Of a DNA stretch of 64,000 bases, positions 48,677-56,936 are shown one piece after another. How positions within the stretch are numbered: the first letter of the stretch is position 1; every line of letters starts with the position of its first letter. The stretch covers positions 124,001-188,000 of the forward strand of contig NZ_NPKH01000030.1 in the NCBI RefSeq assembly GCF_002284535.1, given 5' to 3'. The notes under the pieces are model-generated. The model was not told where the DNA came from. It made no database searches and saw only the letters and a list, made by a program, of their open reading frames with translations. Both the position numbers and the translations under genes were made by a program. Source of the DNA: Mesorhizobium wenxiniae (GTDB taxonomy: Bacteria > Pseudomonadota > Alphaproteobacteria > Rhizobiales > Rhizobiaceae).

Positions 48677-49399
48677 TCATGCGGCCGTGGCAGTGACCTC
48701 GATCGAGGCCGACTGGTCTTCCCAGGAAATGGCTTGTGCATTCTGGAAATCGTCGACGCGCCCAATATCGAGCCAGAGGCCATCATGCTTGTACACGTGG
48801 ACAGTTGTACCGGTCTGCATCATCTGCAGCATCAGGTCGTCAAACCCGAAGGGAATGCCAGATGGAATAAACTGCAGAACGTCTGGATTCATGCAGTAGA
48901 TTCCCATGCTGACCAGGTGCGAAAGCGTCGGCTTCTCGCGAAAGATCTGCACGGTGTTGTCGACTTCGTCTATGACGCCGAAGTCCATTTTGATCAGGCG
49001 GCAAGCTGTCGCGATCGTCACCGGATCGGTGTGCCTGCGGTGCGCTGCCACAAATCGACTGAGGCTTAGATCGGTAAGGACATCGCCGTTGAGGACTATG
49101 AATGGTTCTGTCAGCTCATCTCTGATCAATGAGAGCGGTCCGATGGTGCCGAGCGGCTCCATTTCTTGCGTGTATCGAATTTTCAGGTTCCACTGCGAGC
49201 CATCTCCGCATACGGTGCGGATCAAGTGGCCGAGATACCCGGTTGTGATGTAGACCTCTTGGATGCCATTGCGTCGCAGCCATTTCAGAAGCATCTCAAG
49301 AACCGGTCGAGCACCGATCGGCATGAGCGGTTTCGGCAAGACCGACGTGAAGGGGCGAAGGCGTGTCCCCATTCCACCACATTGAATCACTGCTTTCAT
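48677..49399 (-). CDS. Sugar-1-phosphate nucleotidyltransferase
   Basis: This 240-residue protein starts with the activation motif QCGGMGTRLRPFTSVLPKPLMPIG and has the nucleotide-sugar binding LNGDVLTDLSLSRFV and a GLWLDIGRVDDF end. The length is that of a pyrophosphorylase without an acyltransferase extension. It would make the NDP-sugar used by this polysaccharide locus; which sugar cannot be read. It is the first gene of the leftward operon toward the export protein. Confidence 0.85.
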   Translation of the reverse strand: MKAVIQCGGMGTRLRPFTSVLPKPLMPIGARPVLEMLLKWLRRNGIQEVYITTGYLGHLIRTVCGDGSQWNLKIRYTQEMEPLGTIGPLSLIRDELTEPFIVLNGDVLTDLSLSRFVAAHRRHTDPVTIATACRLIKMDFGVIDEVDNTVQIFREKPTLSHLVSMGIYCMNPDVLQFIPSGIPFGFDDLMLQMMQTGTTVHVYKHDGLWLDIGRVDDFQNAQAISWEDQSASIEVTATAA

Positions 49400-50032
49400 C
49401 TGGTCCTCCCATGTTCACTCGACCTGAACGCCATCGTTACGCCACAGCATCCGGAAAGCCCGTTCTTGTTCTCTTAAAGGACCGGTGAGGTTTCCCGCCG
49501 GCCCTGATCCGGACATTGTAGCTAGATGGTATGTGGCCGTCGGGGGGGATGTCGTCGTGCATTCGAATGGTAGCGATTCAGACATTCTGGTATTCAATAA
49601 CCGTGCCGATCGACGAAGGCTGGCGCCTGTCGCAGAGGCAGGCTCGGAGCGCGCTTCGGCGATCAGTTCTTGGCCGATCAGCTTGGGGCCACAAGACCGA
49701 CAAAACCCGAATGAGTGCTTACAATGAGCCTAGTATCCACCAATCGCCGGAACGACCCAGGACAACCCGGCGATTGCGCGGTATCGGCATCGAAGCGAGC
49801 TGTTGGGACACGGGTCTTGGAGGCTGAGAACGAATGTTCGACAGGTCAGCCGGCTCCGTTCGCGGAATTCAAAAATAAGAGGAGCGTTTCCCGTTATTTA
49901 GGATTATATTAGCAATCTGACGCTTGCGGTGTTGGGGCATCGCAGGTGTTGACTGGATGAATCGACGAGTGGTCGGCCACGACTTTAAGGCCATCACCGT
50001 TCAATCATTCCAGGATTCGTTGGGGTAGTTCA
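49400..50032. other. 633-bp divergent intergenic region
   Basis: This region separates the nucleotidyltransferase and NarL-type regulator genes. A plus-strand frame at 49485-49727 (80 codons, GTG start) has some protein-like composition but no recognised family. The stretch 49860-49930 is AT-rich (TTATTTAGGATTATATTAG at 49893-49911) and is the likeliest promoter for the regulator. No other gene is supported. Confidence 0.35.
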
Positions 50033-50707
50033 ATGTATCGAATCGTCATCGCCGACGATCACGGCTTGTATCGTCGTGGCTTGCGATTGGCACTGACCGC
50101 AGGCATTCCAGGTGTGGAAATATTTGAGGCGTCGTGTTTCGATGCCGTACTCAGTCTGCTGGCGGAACAGGCGTCAGTTGATCTTGCGATCCTGGACCTG
50201 AACATGCCGGGATTGTTCAATCAGGAAGTGCTCAGCGGCATACTGTCGGCTTATCCGGATACACGCTTTGCGATCGTTTCCGGGAATGATTCCCGCTCGG
50301 AGATACTCACGGCTCTGTCGATCGGCCTTCACGGCTATATCGTAAAGTCGCAAAGAGACGAGGAGGTGATCATGGCCGTCAACGAAATCCTTTCGGGCCG
50401 CATCTACGTTCCTGCACTTCTGTCGCGCCCCGGAGCCGCACAAGCAACGCACGTACCTACTCCGTCCGAGCATATCCCACATCGACGTACCACCACTGGC
50501 AATCTTGGCAGGCTGACCTCGAGGCAAAAGGAGGTCCTCAAGCTAATGGCGGAAGGGTATTCGAATAAGGAAATTGCGCGCGATCTGGAAATCGCCGAAG
50601 CGACGACGAAAATTCATGCCGCTGCGGTTCTGCGTGAGCTTGGGGTACGGAATCGGACAGAAGCTGCCGTTATGCTGAAGACTTGGCTAACCAGGGATAG
50701 CAATTAG
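50033..50707 (+). CDS. NarL/LuxR-family response regulator
   Basis: This 224-residue protein has a receiver domain with acidic pair DD at 8-9 and phosphoacceptor Asp55 (LAILDLNMPG), then a LuxR helix-turn-helix (about 157-215; LTSRQKEVLKLMAEGYSNKEIARDL). It is convergent with an HWE-type sensor kinase gene, its possible partner, and sits inside the polysaccharide locus, which it probably controls. Confidence 0.87.
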   Translation: MYRIVIADDHGLYRRGLRLALTAGIPGVEIFEASCFDAVLSLLAEQASVDLAILDLNMPGLFNQEVLSGILSAYPDTRFAIVSGNDSRSEILTALSIGLHGYIVKSQRDEEVIMAVNEILSGRIYVPALLSRPGAAQATHVPTPSEHIPHRRTTTGNLGRLTSRQKEVLKLMAEGYSNKEIARDLEIAEATTKIHAAAVLRELGVRNRTEAAVMLKTWLTRDSN

Positions 50708-50745
50708 AGCGCCGCGTCCTGTTGGGCGCGCAAGGGACGCTCTAA
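50704..50745. terminator. Hairpin at the end of the NarL-type regulator gene
   Basis: TTAGAGCG (50704-50711) and CGCTCTAA (50738-50745) form a perfect 8-bp stem that includes the regulator's stop codon; an inner GCGTCC/GGACGC pair can extend an alternative fold. It probably ends the rightward transcript before the convergent kinase gene. Confidence 0.6.
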
Positions 50746-50802
50746 AACTTGAATCTACGCATTATGGCTTCTAGAAACGAGGCCGATTTTTGCGCCAATG
50801 CG

Positions 50803-52545
50803 TTATGGGCCGATTTCCTTGCGCGACAGCCGCAGCGAATATCGCAGCCCGTGATCCGACATTTCCAACTTGGGCGAGTAACCGACAAGCGGCGCCCCAT
50901 CCACTCCGAGTATCATGGAACCGAAACCATGACGGACAACTTTTGAAGTCCGCCGTCGCCCCGATTCCACCCACTCGAACACGATGTCACTACCTGCGTC
51001 TTCAGACGCGAACGTCCAATTTACCTCGATCCGGCCTTTTGAATCGCCAAGCGCTCCATGTTTCAAGGAATTGGTCGCAAGCTCGTGAACAATCATCGCG
51101 AAGCTTTCGGCGGCGCCGCCTGAAATCACAACGGAAGGACCGCTGACCGATATGTCGCGTGTTCCCATATACGGCTGCAACTCCTGGACAACGAGATCGT
51201 GGAGCATCCCCGACGCATTGCCGTTGCGTGAAAGCAGCAGATGCGTTGCTTCGAGCGCACGAATTCGGTCGACGAGCGTCTCCTTGTACCTGGCGACATT
51301 ATTCTCGGGAACATCGACCATGTTCACCAGCGCCGTGATCACAGGGAATAGGTTGCTGAACCTGTGGCGTTGTTCGAGCATAATGCGCTCCCGCTTCTTT
51401 GCCGCGGCGCGTAGCAGCGTGGTTTGTCGTCGCTCGGTCAGGTCGGCAGCCACGCCGAGCCGCTGTAGACGATCATCGTATTTTTCTTCCCTTCCGCGCA
51501 GGGCAACCCAGCGAATATGTCCGTCCGGTCGTCGGACGCGAATCTCGACGTCGTAATTCGTGACTGATGCGAGCTTTCTCGATGCTACCAGCTTTGGCCA
51601 GTCCGCCGGATGAATGACGGCTGACAGTTCGTCCAAACGGCGGCTAGCGGCCGGGGGCAGGCCGAGAATGTCCCAGAACGTGCCGGAGCCGGTGACGATC
51701 CCGTCTTTAAGGTCGATCCGCCACGTGGCCAGGCGTCCGGCAGACAAAGCGAGATCCAGCCACTCCTTCTGAGCCCGAAGCGCTTCGTGTACGGCTCGTC
51801 GTTCCGAGATATCGTCGACCACCACGAAGATGCTCTCTGAGAGAACCCCGTCGGGCACGGATGACGACAGGGTTAGCCGCGCCCAGAATGCCGAACCGTT
51901 CTTTTTTAACAGACGCACCTCCGAAGCGAACGAAGCAGAGTCGTTACCCAGGCCCGCCAGCAACTGCGCCAAGGCATCACGGTCGTCCGGATGAACGAGT
52001 GTCTCAAGCCGCAATTGGGCAAGCTCCTCCTCCTCGTAGCCAGTCATCTCACTGAGGCGTCTGTTGGATTGCAGAAGCTCACCTCTCTCGTTGGTGTTTG
52101 CGAATCCCATGGCGGCGCGTTCGAAAGCCCAACGGTAGCGGTTTTCGGTTGCTTCGACGGCAGCGAGTCTGGTTTCCGCTACTTCCAGCAGCTCACGCAA
52201 GTCCTGCCGCAGCCGATGGAACGTCATGGCAATCACGCCGCCCGAAACCACAAGCAGAATGGCGCGCGCCCAATCTTCGCCAGAGATCTGACCATGCAGG
52301 GTGCTTCGTGCCCACAGGCCGGCAGCCACCATCAGGATTGTCGCCGCAAGCGCAGGCCCACGGTCTTCAAGATAGGAAATGATTATAATAGCTGGAATAA
52401 ATTCCAGAAAACTCGAACCTTCCCCAACATATACTGACGCTTTTTTTTCAAATATCAGTGTAGCAGCCAGTACCAATGCGGAGGCCACATGAGTTAGCAG
52501 CCTGCCCGATGGGTTCGAATCCGGCCTGCGCGACTGCGAGTTCAT
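50803..52545 (-). CDS. HWE/HisKA_2-type sensor kinase with two PAS domains
   Basis: This 580-residue kinase has three or four N-terminal membrane helices (about 20-110), then two PAS domains (about 130-250 and 260-375; NRRLSEMTGYEEEE, LVHPDDRDAL, VIHPADWPKL). The phosphoacceptor region EQRHRFSNLFPVITALVNM and ATPase N-box HELATNSLKHGAL identify the HWE/HisKA_2 class common in Rhizobiales. Such kinases answer light, general stress or unknown cues. A heme or flavin cofactor cannot be assigned. It is convergent with the NarL-type regulator gene. Confidence 0.85.
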   Translation of the reverse strand: MNSQSRRPDSNPSGRLLTHVASALVLAATLIFEKKASVYVGEGSSFLEFIPAIIIISYLEDRGPALAATILMVAAGLWARSTLHGQISGEDWARAILLVVSGGVIAMTFHRLRQDLRELLEVAETRLAAVEATENRYRWAFERAAMGFANTNERGELLQSNRRLSEMTGYEEEELAQLRLETLVHPDDRDALAQLLAGLGNDSASFASEVRLLKKNGSAFWARLTLSSSVPDGVLSESIFVVVDDISERRAVHEALRAQKEWLDLALSAGRLATWRIDLKDGIVTGSGTFWDILGLPPAASRRLDELSAVIHPADWPKLVASRKLASVTNYDVEIRVRRPDGHIRWVALRGREEKYDDRLQRLGVAADLTERRQTTLLRAAAKKRERIMLEQRHRFSNLFPVITALVNMVDVPENNVARYKETLVDRIRALEATHLLLSRNGNASGMLHDLVVQELQPYMGTRDISVSGPSVVISGGAAESFAMIVHELATNSLKHGALGDSKGRIEVNWTFASEDAGSDIVFEWVESGRRRTSKVVRHGFGSMILGVDGAPLVGYSPKLEMSDHGLRYSLRLSRKEIGP

Positions 52546-52711
52546 AGGCGTAGACTACAACCATTTGACTAGGCCGTCGAGACTAGAGCAAAAAACGTAC
52601 AACCTAGTCCGACTGCCGGATTGCCATACCACTATCACAGCGCGCATTTTAACCGACGGGGGGAGGCATGACTTGGTCAGAACTCCTCAGAATATATCGA
52701 GTTTCCACGTA

Positions 52712-52780
52712 ATAGGGCCCGTTTTTGCGAGCCCTATGCATACAAGACTGTTTGTAAATCCCGAACAACTTATTTTCGGG
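52712..52780 (+). promoter_or_regulatory. Leader with two hairpins upstream of LuxR-type regulator
   Basis: Hairpin 1 (52712-52737) has ATAGGGC/GCCCTAT arms and a T-rich loop; hairpin 2 (52760-52780) has CCCGAA/TTCGGG arms. They lie 69 to 26 bases before the start codon at 52806, next to the ribosome site GGGGAGG. They may act in transcript stability or translation control. Otherwise 52546-52805 shows no gene. Confidence 0.4.
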
Positions 52781-52805
52781 CTGTGAAACTTGGGGAGGTT
52801 GAAAA

Positions 52806-53516
52806 ATGACTCTGATCGATAGACACAGCGATGTCGTTGCGGGCAAACGATACATTACAATAGGGACCAAGTATAACGCCGGCACGCAGATGACGCGGCC
52901 CTCGTATGCTTATCCTTCAACTCGAGCATCAGATCGGCCGGACGCAGAGGGCGACGAACCAAAGAAACGCAGCCTGGAATCCATCACTGGCATGCTCGAT
53001 CGCATCGGCTGTGGATATCTCGTACTGAACCGCGAAAGAAAAGTAATCGAATGGAACGCAGCTGCCCAAACCACACTGGAGCGCCAGGGCGAAGCGGCTG
53101 ATACAGCCGGTGAGCTTTCGATAGCCCTAAGGCGGCTGATCGCAAATGTTCCGGCCCATTTCCTGCCGGGTTCACTGTCTTGGGTGGTGATCCGCAGCAG
53201 AAGCGACAGGCCGGTGATACTGAAAGAGAACGGCCTTATCGCTCCTGACGGAACGAGCATTGTGGCATTGCTCGATCGTGAGAACAGGTCGGGGCCAAAT
53301 CCTCAGACACTGCAAAGGATGTTTGGCTTGACGAGCGCGGAAACGCACCTTGCGCTGCGCTTAGCTCAGGGCGATGCGCCGTTGGAGATCGCCCGCAGTT
53401 GGCGCCTCAGCCGCACCACGATCCGCTCCCAGCTTGCCTCGCTATTCGCCAAGACCGAAACGAGACGTCAGGCGGAACTGGTGGCCCTTCTGGGGCGCAT
53501 TTCGGTGTTGCCATAA
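52806..53516 (+). CDS. LuxR-type transcriptional regulator with PAS-like N-terminus
   Basis: This 236-residue protein has a PAS-like N-terminal region (about 60-160; DRIGCGYLVLNRERKVIEWNAAAQ) and a LuxR helix-turn-helix (about 175-230; FGLTSAETHLALRLAQGDAPLEIARSWRLSRTTIRSQL). It lacks a receiver domain and an acyl-homoserine lactone domain. It is a likely regulator of the polysaccharide locus. The start has a strong ribosome site (GGGGAGG). Confidence 0.75.
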   Translation: MTLIDRHSDVVAGKRYITIGTKYNAGTQMTRPSYAYPSTRASDRPDAEGDEPKKRSLESITGMLDRIGCGYLVLNRERKVIEWNAAAQTTLERQGEAADTAGELSIALRRLIANVPAHFLPGSLSWVVIRSRSDRPVILKENGLIAPDGTSIVALLDRENRSGPNPQTLQRMFGLTSAETHLALRLAQGDAPLEIARSWRLSRTTIRSQLASLFAKTETRRQAELVALLGRISVLP

Positions 53517-53538
53517 GGGCCGCCGCCTAGGGGCATGT

Positions 53539-53563
53539 TCCATCCCGAGAGAATCGGGATGGA
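53539..53563 (+). terminator. Rho-independent-type terminator after LuxR-type regulator
   Basis: Arms TCCATCCCGA (53539-53548) and TCGGGATGGA (53554-53563) form a perfect 10-bp stem with loop GAGAA, 23 bp after the regulator stop, and TTATTATTTT follows a few bases later. Region 53564-53844 downstream shows no gene I can support. Confidence 0.75.
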
Positions 53564-53844
53564 GCCCTAACTTATTATTTTACCATGATCTTTCCTGACA
53601 ACCGGTTTGCGCTTCTCGGGATCATGGTCTGGTTCCCAGGCGCCGGGCGTCAGCATCCACCAGATTCAGGCGGCCGGAATTTGGAGCTGTTCCAACATAG
53701 GTTCCCCAACCACGGCTGGCTTCGATGCGCCGGCGTACAACGTCTAGGCGGGGACCACCGGTTGGACAATGATCCACACAACCAGTCTGCTCTTTCCGCG
53801 CGCTGAAGATGGAATCCGTTTGATCGCGATCAGACCGCTCCGCG

Positions 53845-54508
53845 GTGGAACTAGCCCTGGCGGGTTCGATCCTCGTCACCGGGGCCGCAGGCTTCATTGC
53901 TATCACGTGGCCTTGCGGCTTGGGCGGACGGGAATCGAGGTCGTGAGCGTCGACAATCACACTCCTTTTATGATCCAACCCTAACGAAGCGGGTTTTGCA
54001 CGCCTCTGTGCCGAGCCGGGGTTCACCCCGCTGCGAATAGATCTGGCGGACTCGGCGCCTTCAGCTGCTGTTGTCAGACTTTCAGCCGTGCATCTCACCG
54101 CTCAGGGCCGGCGTGCGTTACTCCGTCCCTGAGCCGCAGCCTATGTGCAGTCGTACATCGTGGCGTTTCTCAATGTGCTTGGGGCTGCCGGCACTTCGGC
54201 ATTGATCACCTCGTTTACGCCTCGTCGAGCCCTATACCGTTTTCCGAGCACCATCGCGCCGCATCGCGGCTGCAATATCGGCAATAACCGGCCAGAAGAG
54301 ATCAAGCTGGCTGTTTAAATCATCGAGACGGCTGGCCAGCGATGTACCTTTGCCGCCCCGGCGACGTTCTGGGCACTCGCGCCGGCGTCAGCGACCTTCA
54401 CAATGCTGTCGGCTCCGCACCCTCGACAGCGATCGAGGACGGAGCGCAATGGTCGACACTTTCATGGGACGGATGCTGCAGCCAGCACAAGCGTTCATGC
54501 GGGTCTGA
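53845..54508 (+). pseudogene. Decayed NAD-dependent sugar epimerase (UDP-glucuronate epimerase-like)
   Basis: Pieces of an extended-SDR epimerase can be read in changing frames. From about 53869 come ILVTGAAGFI (NAD motif), then YHVALRLGRTGIEVVSVDNH, and from about 54000 RLCAEPGFTPLRIDLADSAP. From about 54110 come GVRYSVPEPQP, YVQSYIVAFLNVLGAA, RHFGIDHLVYASSSPIPFSEHH. From about 54320 come IIETAGQR, then YLCRPGDVLGTRAGVSDL, STAIEDG and a final DTFMGRMLQPAQAFMRV before the stop at 54508. Order and spacing match intact epimerases except for at least four frameshifts and a missing middle of about 100 residues. The call rests on reading the frames by eye. Confidence 0.78.
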
Positions 54509-54646
54509 GAGCCCGATGTGTCGGCCGCGCACCTGTCGGGCGGCGCTGTCAGTGTGATCTGATATCCGCAAAATCAATTTTGGAGCGGCCCAGTGTTGGC
54601 GCGGCCCAATGGAGCGAATTTGGAATCCAGCTCCGACAACCTCAGG

Positions 54647-56863
54647 TCAGCGCAAGAACCGATACCGGGGCCGGCTGTCGCCTGCGCCTGTTCTGAACGA
54701 CGTTAGCGCAAAAATCAGCGCAGGCATGATCTTCAGTCGTTTTCTGATATAGATCGCCATCGCCAGGTTCCAAACGGCCAATGCAAGCGTCAGGCCCACT
54801 GCAGCACCCAGCGGACCGTAAAGCTCGATTCCTGCCGCACAGCCTATGATGCCGGCGATTGCGCCAACGATCATGGCTGCTGCTGCTGCCCATTCGTTTC
54901 CGGTCATGGTCAACAGATTCAGCTGGGGTCCGCATAGCGCCACAAAGACATATCCGAGCATCAGTACCCGCGCGATGGGTGCTCCTGTGCTGAAATCCTC
55001 ACCGAACCAGCTCATGAGAGGTTTAACAATCACAACCAGCGGGAGGGCCATCGCTATGGCGCCGGCAGAGGAAAGTATGGCGGCTCGCGAAAATAACTGC
55101 TGCAGGCCCTTCCGATCGCCTCGGGTATGAAGGGCAGCCGCTGCTGGCGAAAACATCACGCCGACGGCGACGAGGGCAAGACTCACAAGCAACGCGACAT
55201 TCAGTCCCAAGGCGAAGATTCCTGCGTCTCGAATATGACCTGACCAGCCCAGCACCATAACCCCGGCCCGACCGATGAAAACATCGAGCCCGGCCATGAG
55301 CATGATTGGTGGAACCGCCGCCCACCACTCTTGCGACGCGTCGCTGGGTTGAGTGTGCCGCAAGCCAGGCGGCTGAAACCTTGTCGCCATGATGAACACC
55401 AGTCCGACTGTGATGCCCGAACTTGCCAGCACCGCTTGCATCACCAGGGGGGCGTCGAGGGTCCATGATCCGGAAATGGCCGCGACTCCCAGCAACATCA
55501 CCAACAGGCCGTCGCGTACGATGCGTTCTGGCAAAAGGGCTGAGACACCACCGCCGAAGGCACGAACAAGTGCTGCACCCAAGGCCGAGGCGGTGAACAA
55601 AGGCACTGCTGCCATGCCAAGGAGTTGGCTGATTTCAAGTTCCTTGTGAGAAGGATCTGAAAAGAAAAAGATCAGAGCGGCGCCGATCATGCCGAACAGT
55701 GTCGCCGCCGCCAGCGATCTTTGCAGAGCAAACCTGACGACACCGTGTGCCAGGTCAAGTCGCCCCTCTGCCCGGTAGGCGGACACGAAGCGCAGTAGGG
55801 AGACATTGAAACCAAGCATTGCAAGATAGCCAAGCAGGGTGGTCCAGGCCAGGACATAGGAATAGATGCCATAGCTGGTGGAACCGACGAGGCGGGCAAT
55901 CAACAACTGCGCCAAGCTGGTCAACCCCGCGCCACCGATATAGATCAAAAGGGCGAAGATGCTAGCGTAGCCGAGAGTCCGACCCATGTCTTCCTGGTGG
56001 GACAAAATTACATCCGCCGCAGCAAGAGAGGCCGCAGAAGTTCGTGCGGCCTTCACATCACAATTGTCGACGTCGCTTTGGTCAACCTCGAGTATCTTAT
56101 GGCCTTGGCTGCCTTTGGCCGCAGGTCGACCTCCGGCTTGCAAAATTTTCGAGATTATCCTCCGCTCGACACACTGAATGCCTTCTAACGAGGACTGATC
56201 GTTTAGAGTTTGGATCGGAATGATTTTTCGGTCGGCCCCGACGAGAATATCATTTATGCTTTGAAATATCCCAAACGTGCGCATGTTTGTGTCAAAATCT
56301 GCTTCGAAAATTCGCTCCGCAGGCGCTTCATGCTCCATCCGTTGCTGCAAGCGCGTCTCAACGATCGCGCGTGGCGCAACAACTCTGAGTGTGAAATCAG
56401 CTGCTGGCGCCAGGCTGAGCGCCTTTGCCAGCGCGACCCTGTCTGCGGATCCATTGAACATTGCCAGCGACGCAATCGCCTGGACGTAGCCCTGATCGAA
56501 TATGACTACTTCTCTGGATTGCTTCGCCTCATCCCAGCGGCGCGAAAGCTTCAATATGTGCTGCCAGAGCCGGGCCCGCCATATCCTTTTTTTTGGCGGC
56601 ATCACTCTTATCATGGAAAGCGACGTTGAAAGATCCTTGATCCTGCCTCTCGGCGAAAGCAGGATTTTTAATGTTGAAAATATTGCCGACACGATCCTGA
56701 AAATAGCCAGAAAGATTCCAAGATCGACACTCGATCCCCTCTCGCGAGGGCGGTGACTGGGGGCAACCTTGGCGTGGTACCCTTCCTCCCGCAGTCGCCG
56801 GGCAAGGGCGTGAGCAAAGGTTCTCTTGCCGGATCCAGGCGGTCCGAAGAGTTCAATGATCAT
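54647..56863 (-). CDS. Fusion: P-loop kinase plus polysaccharide flippase (Wzx-like)
   Basis: This 738-residue protein starts with a P-loop kinase domain (about 1-225; MIIELFGPPGSGKRTFAHAL, adenylate-kinase-like Walker A; later FDQGYVQAIASL and RVVAPRAIVETRL). After a linker it continues as a 12-14 helix MATE/polysaccharide flippase (about 300-735) that would move lipid-linked repeat units across the membrane. The start at 56863 fits the kinase motif; upstream codons in the same frame are arginine-rich. The gap to the Wzz-like gene is 73 bp. Nucleotidyl or phospho-sugar substrates of the kinase are unknown. Confidence 0.8.
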   Translation of the reverse strand: MIIELFGPPGSGKRTFAHALARRLREEGYHAKVAPSHRPRERGSSVDLGIFLAIFRIVSAIFSTLKILLSPRGRIKDLSTSLSMIRVMPPKKRIWRARLWQHILKLSRRWDEAKQSREVVIFDQGYVQAIASLAMFNGSADRVALAKALSLAPAADFTLRVVAPRAIVETRLQQRMEHEAPAERIFEADFDTNMRTFGIFQSINDILVGADRKIIPIQTLNDQSSLEGIQCVERRIISKILQAGGRPAAKGSQGHKILEVDQSDVDNCDVKAARTSAASLAAADVILSHQEDMGRTLGYASIFALLIYIGGAGLTSLAQLLIARLVGSTSYGIYSYVLAWTTLLGYLAMLGFNVSLLRFVSAYRAEGRLDLAHGVVRFALQRSLAAATLFGMIGAALIFFFSDPSHKELEISQLLGMAAVPLFTASALGAALVRAFGGGVSALLPERIVRDGLLVMLLGVAAISGSWTLDAPLVMQAVLASSGITVGLVFIMATRFQPPGLRHTQPSDASQEWWAAVPPIMLMAGLDVFIGRAGVMVLGWSGHIRDAGIFALGLNVALLVSLALVAVGVMFSPAAAALHTRGDRKGLQQLFSRAAILSSAGAIAMALPLVVIVKPLMSWFGEDFSTGAPIARVLMLGYVFVALCGPQLNLLTMTGNEWAAAAAMIVGAIAGIIGCAAGIELYGPLGAAVGLTLALAVWNLAMAIYIRKRLKIMPALIFALTSFRTGAGDSRPRYRFLR

Positions 56864-56936
56864 GGGTCCAATCCGTTCGTGGCGATACCTGCGCGATTTC
56901 CGCGACCATCGTTGCTTCGAAGTCCGCTTGTGACGC

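Noticed and set aside
49485..49727. An 80-codon plus-strand frame in the divergent regulatory region
   Set aside because: It starts with GTG without a ribosome site and matches no family I recognise.
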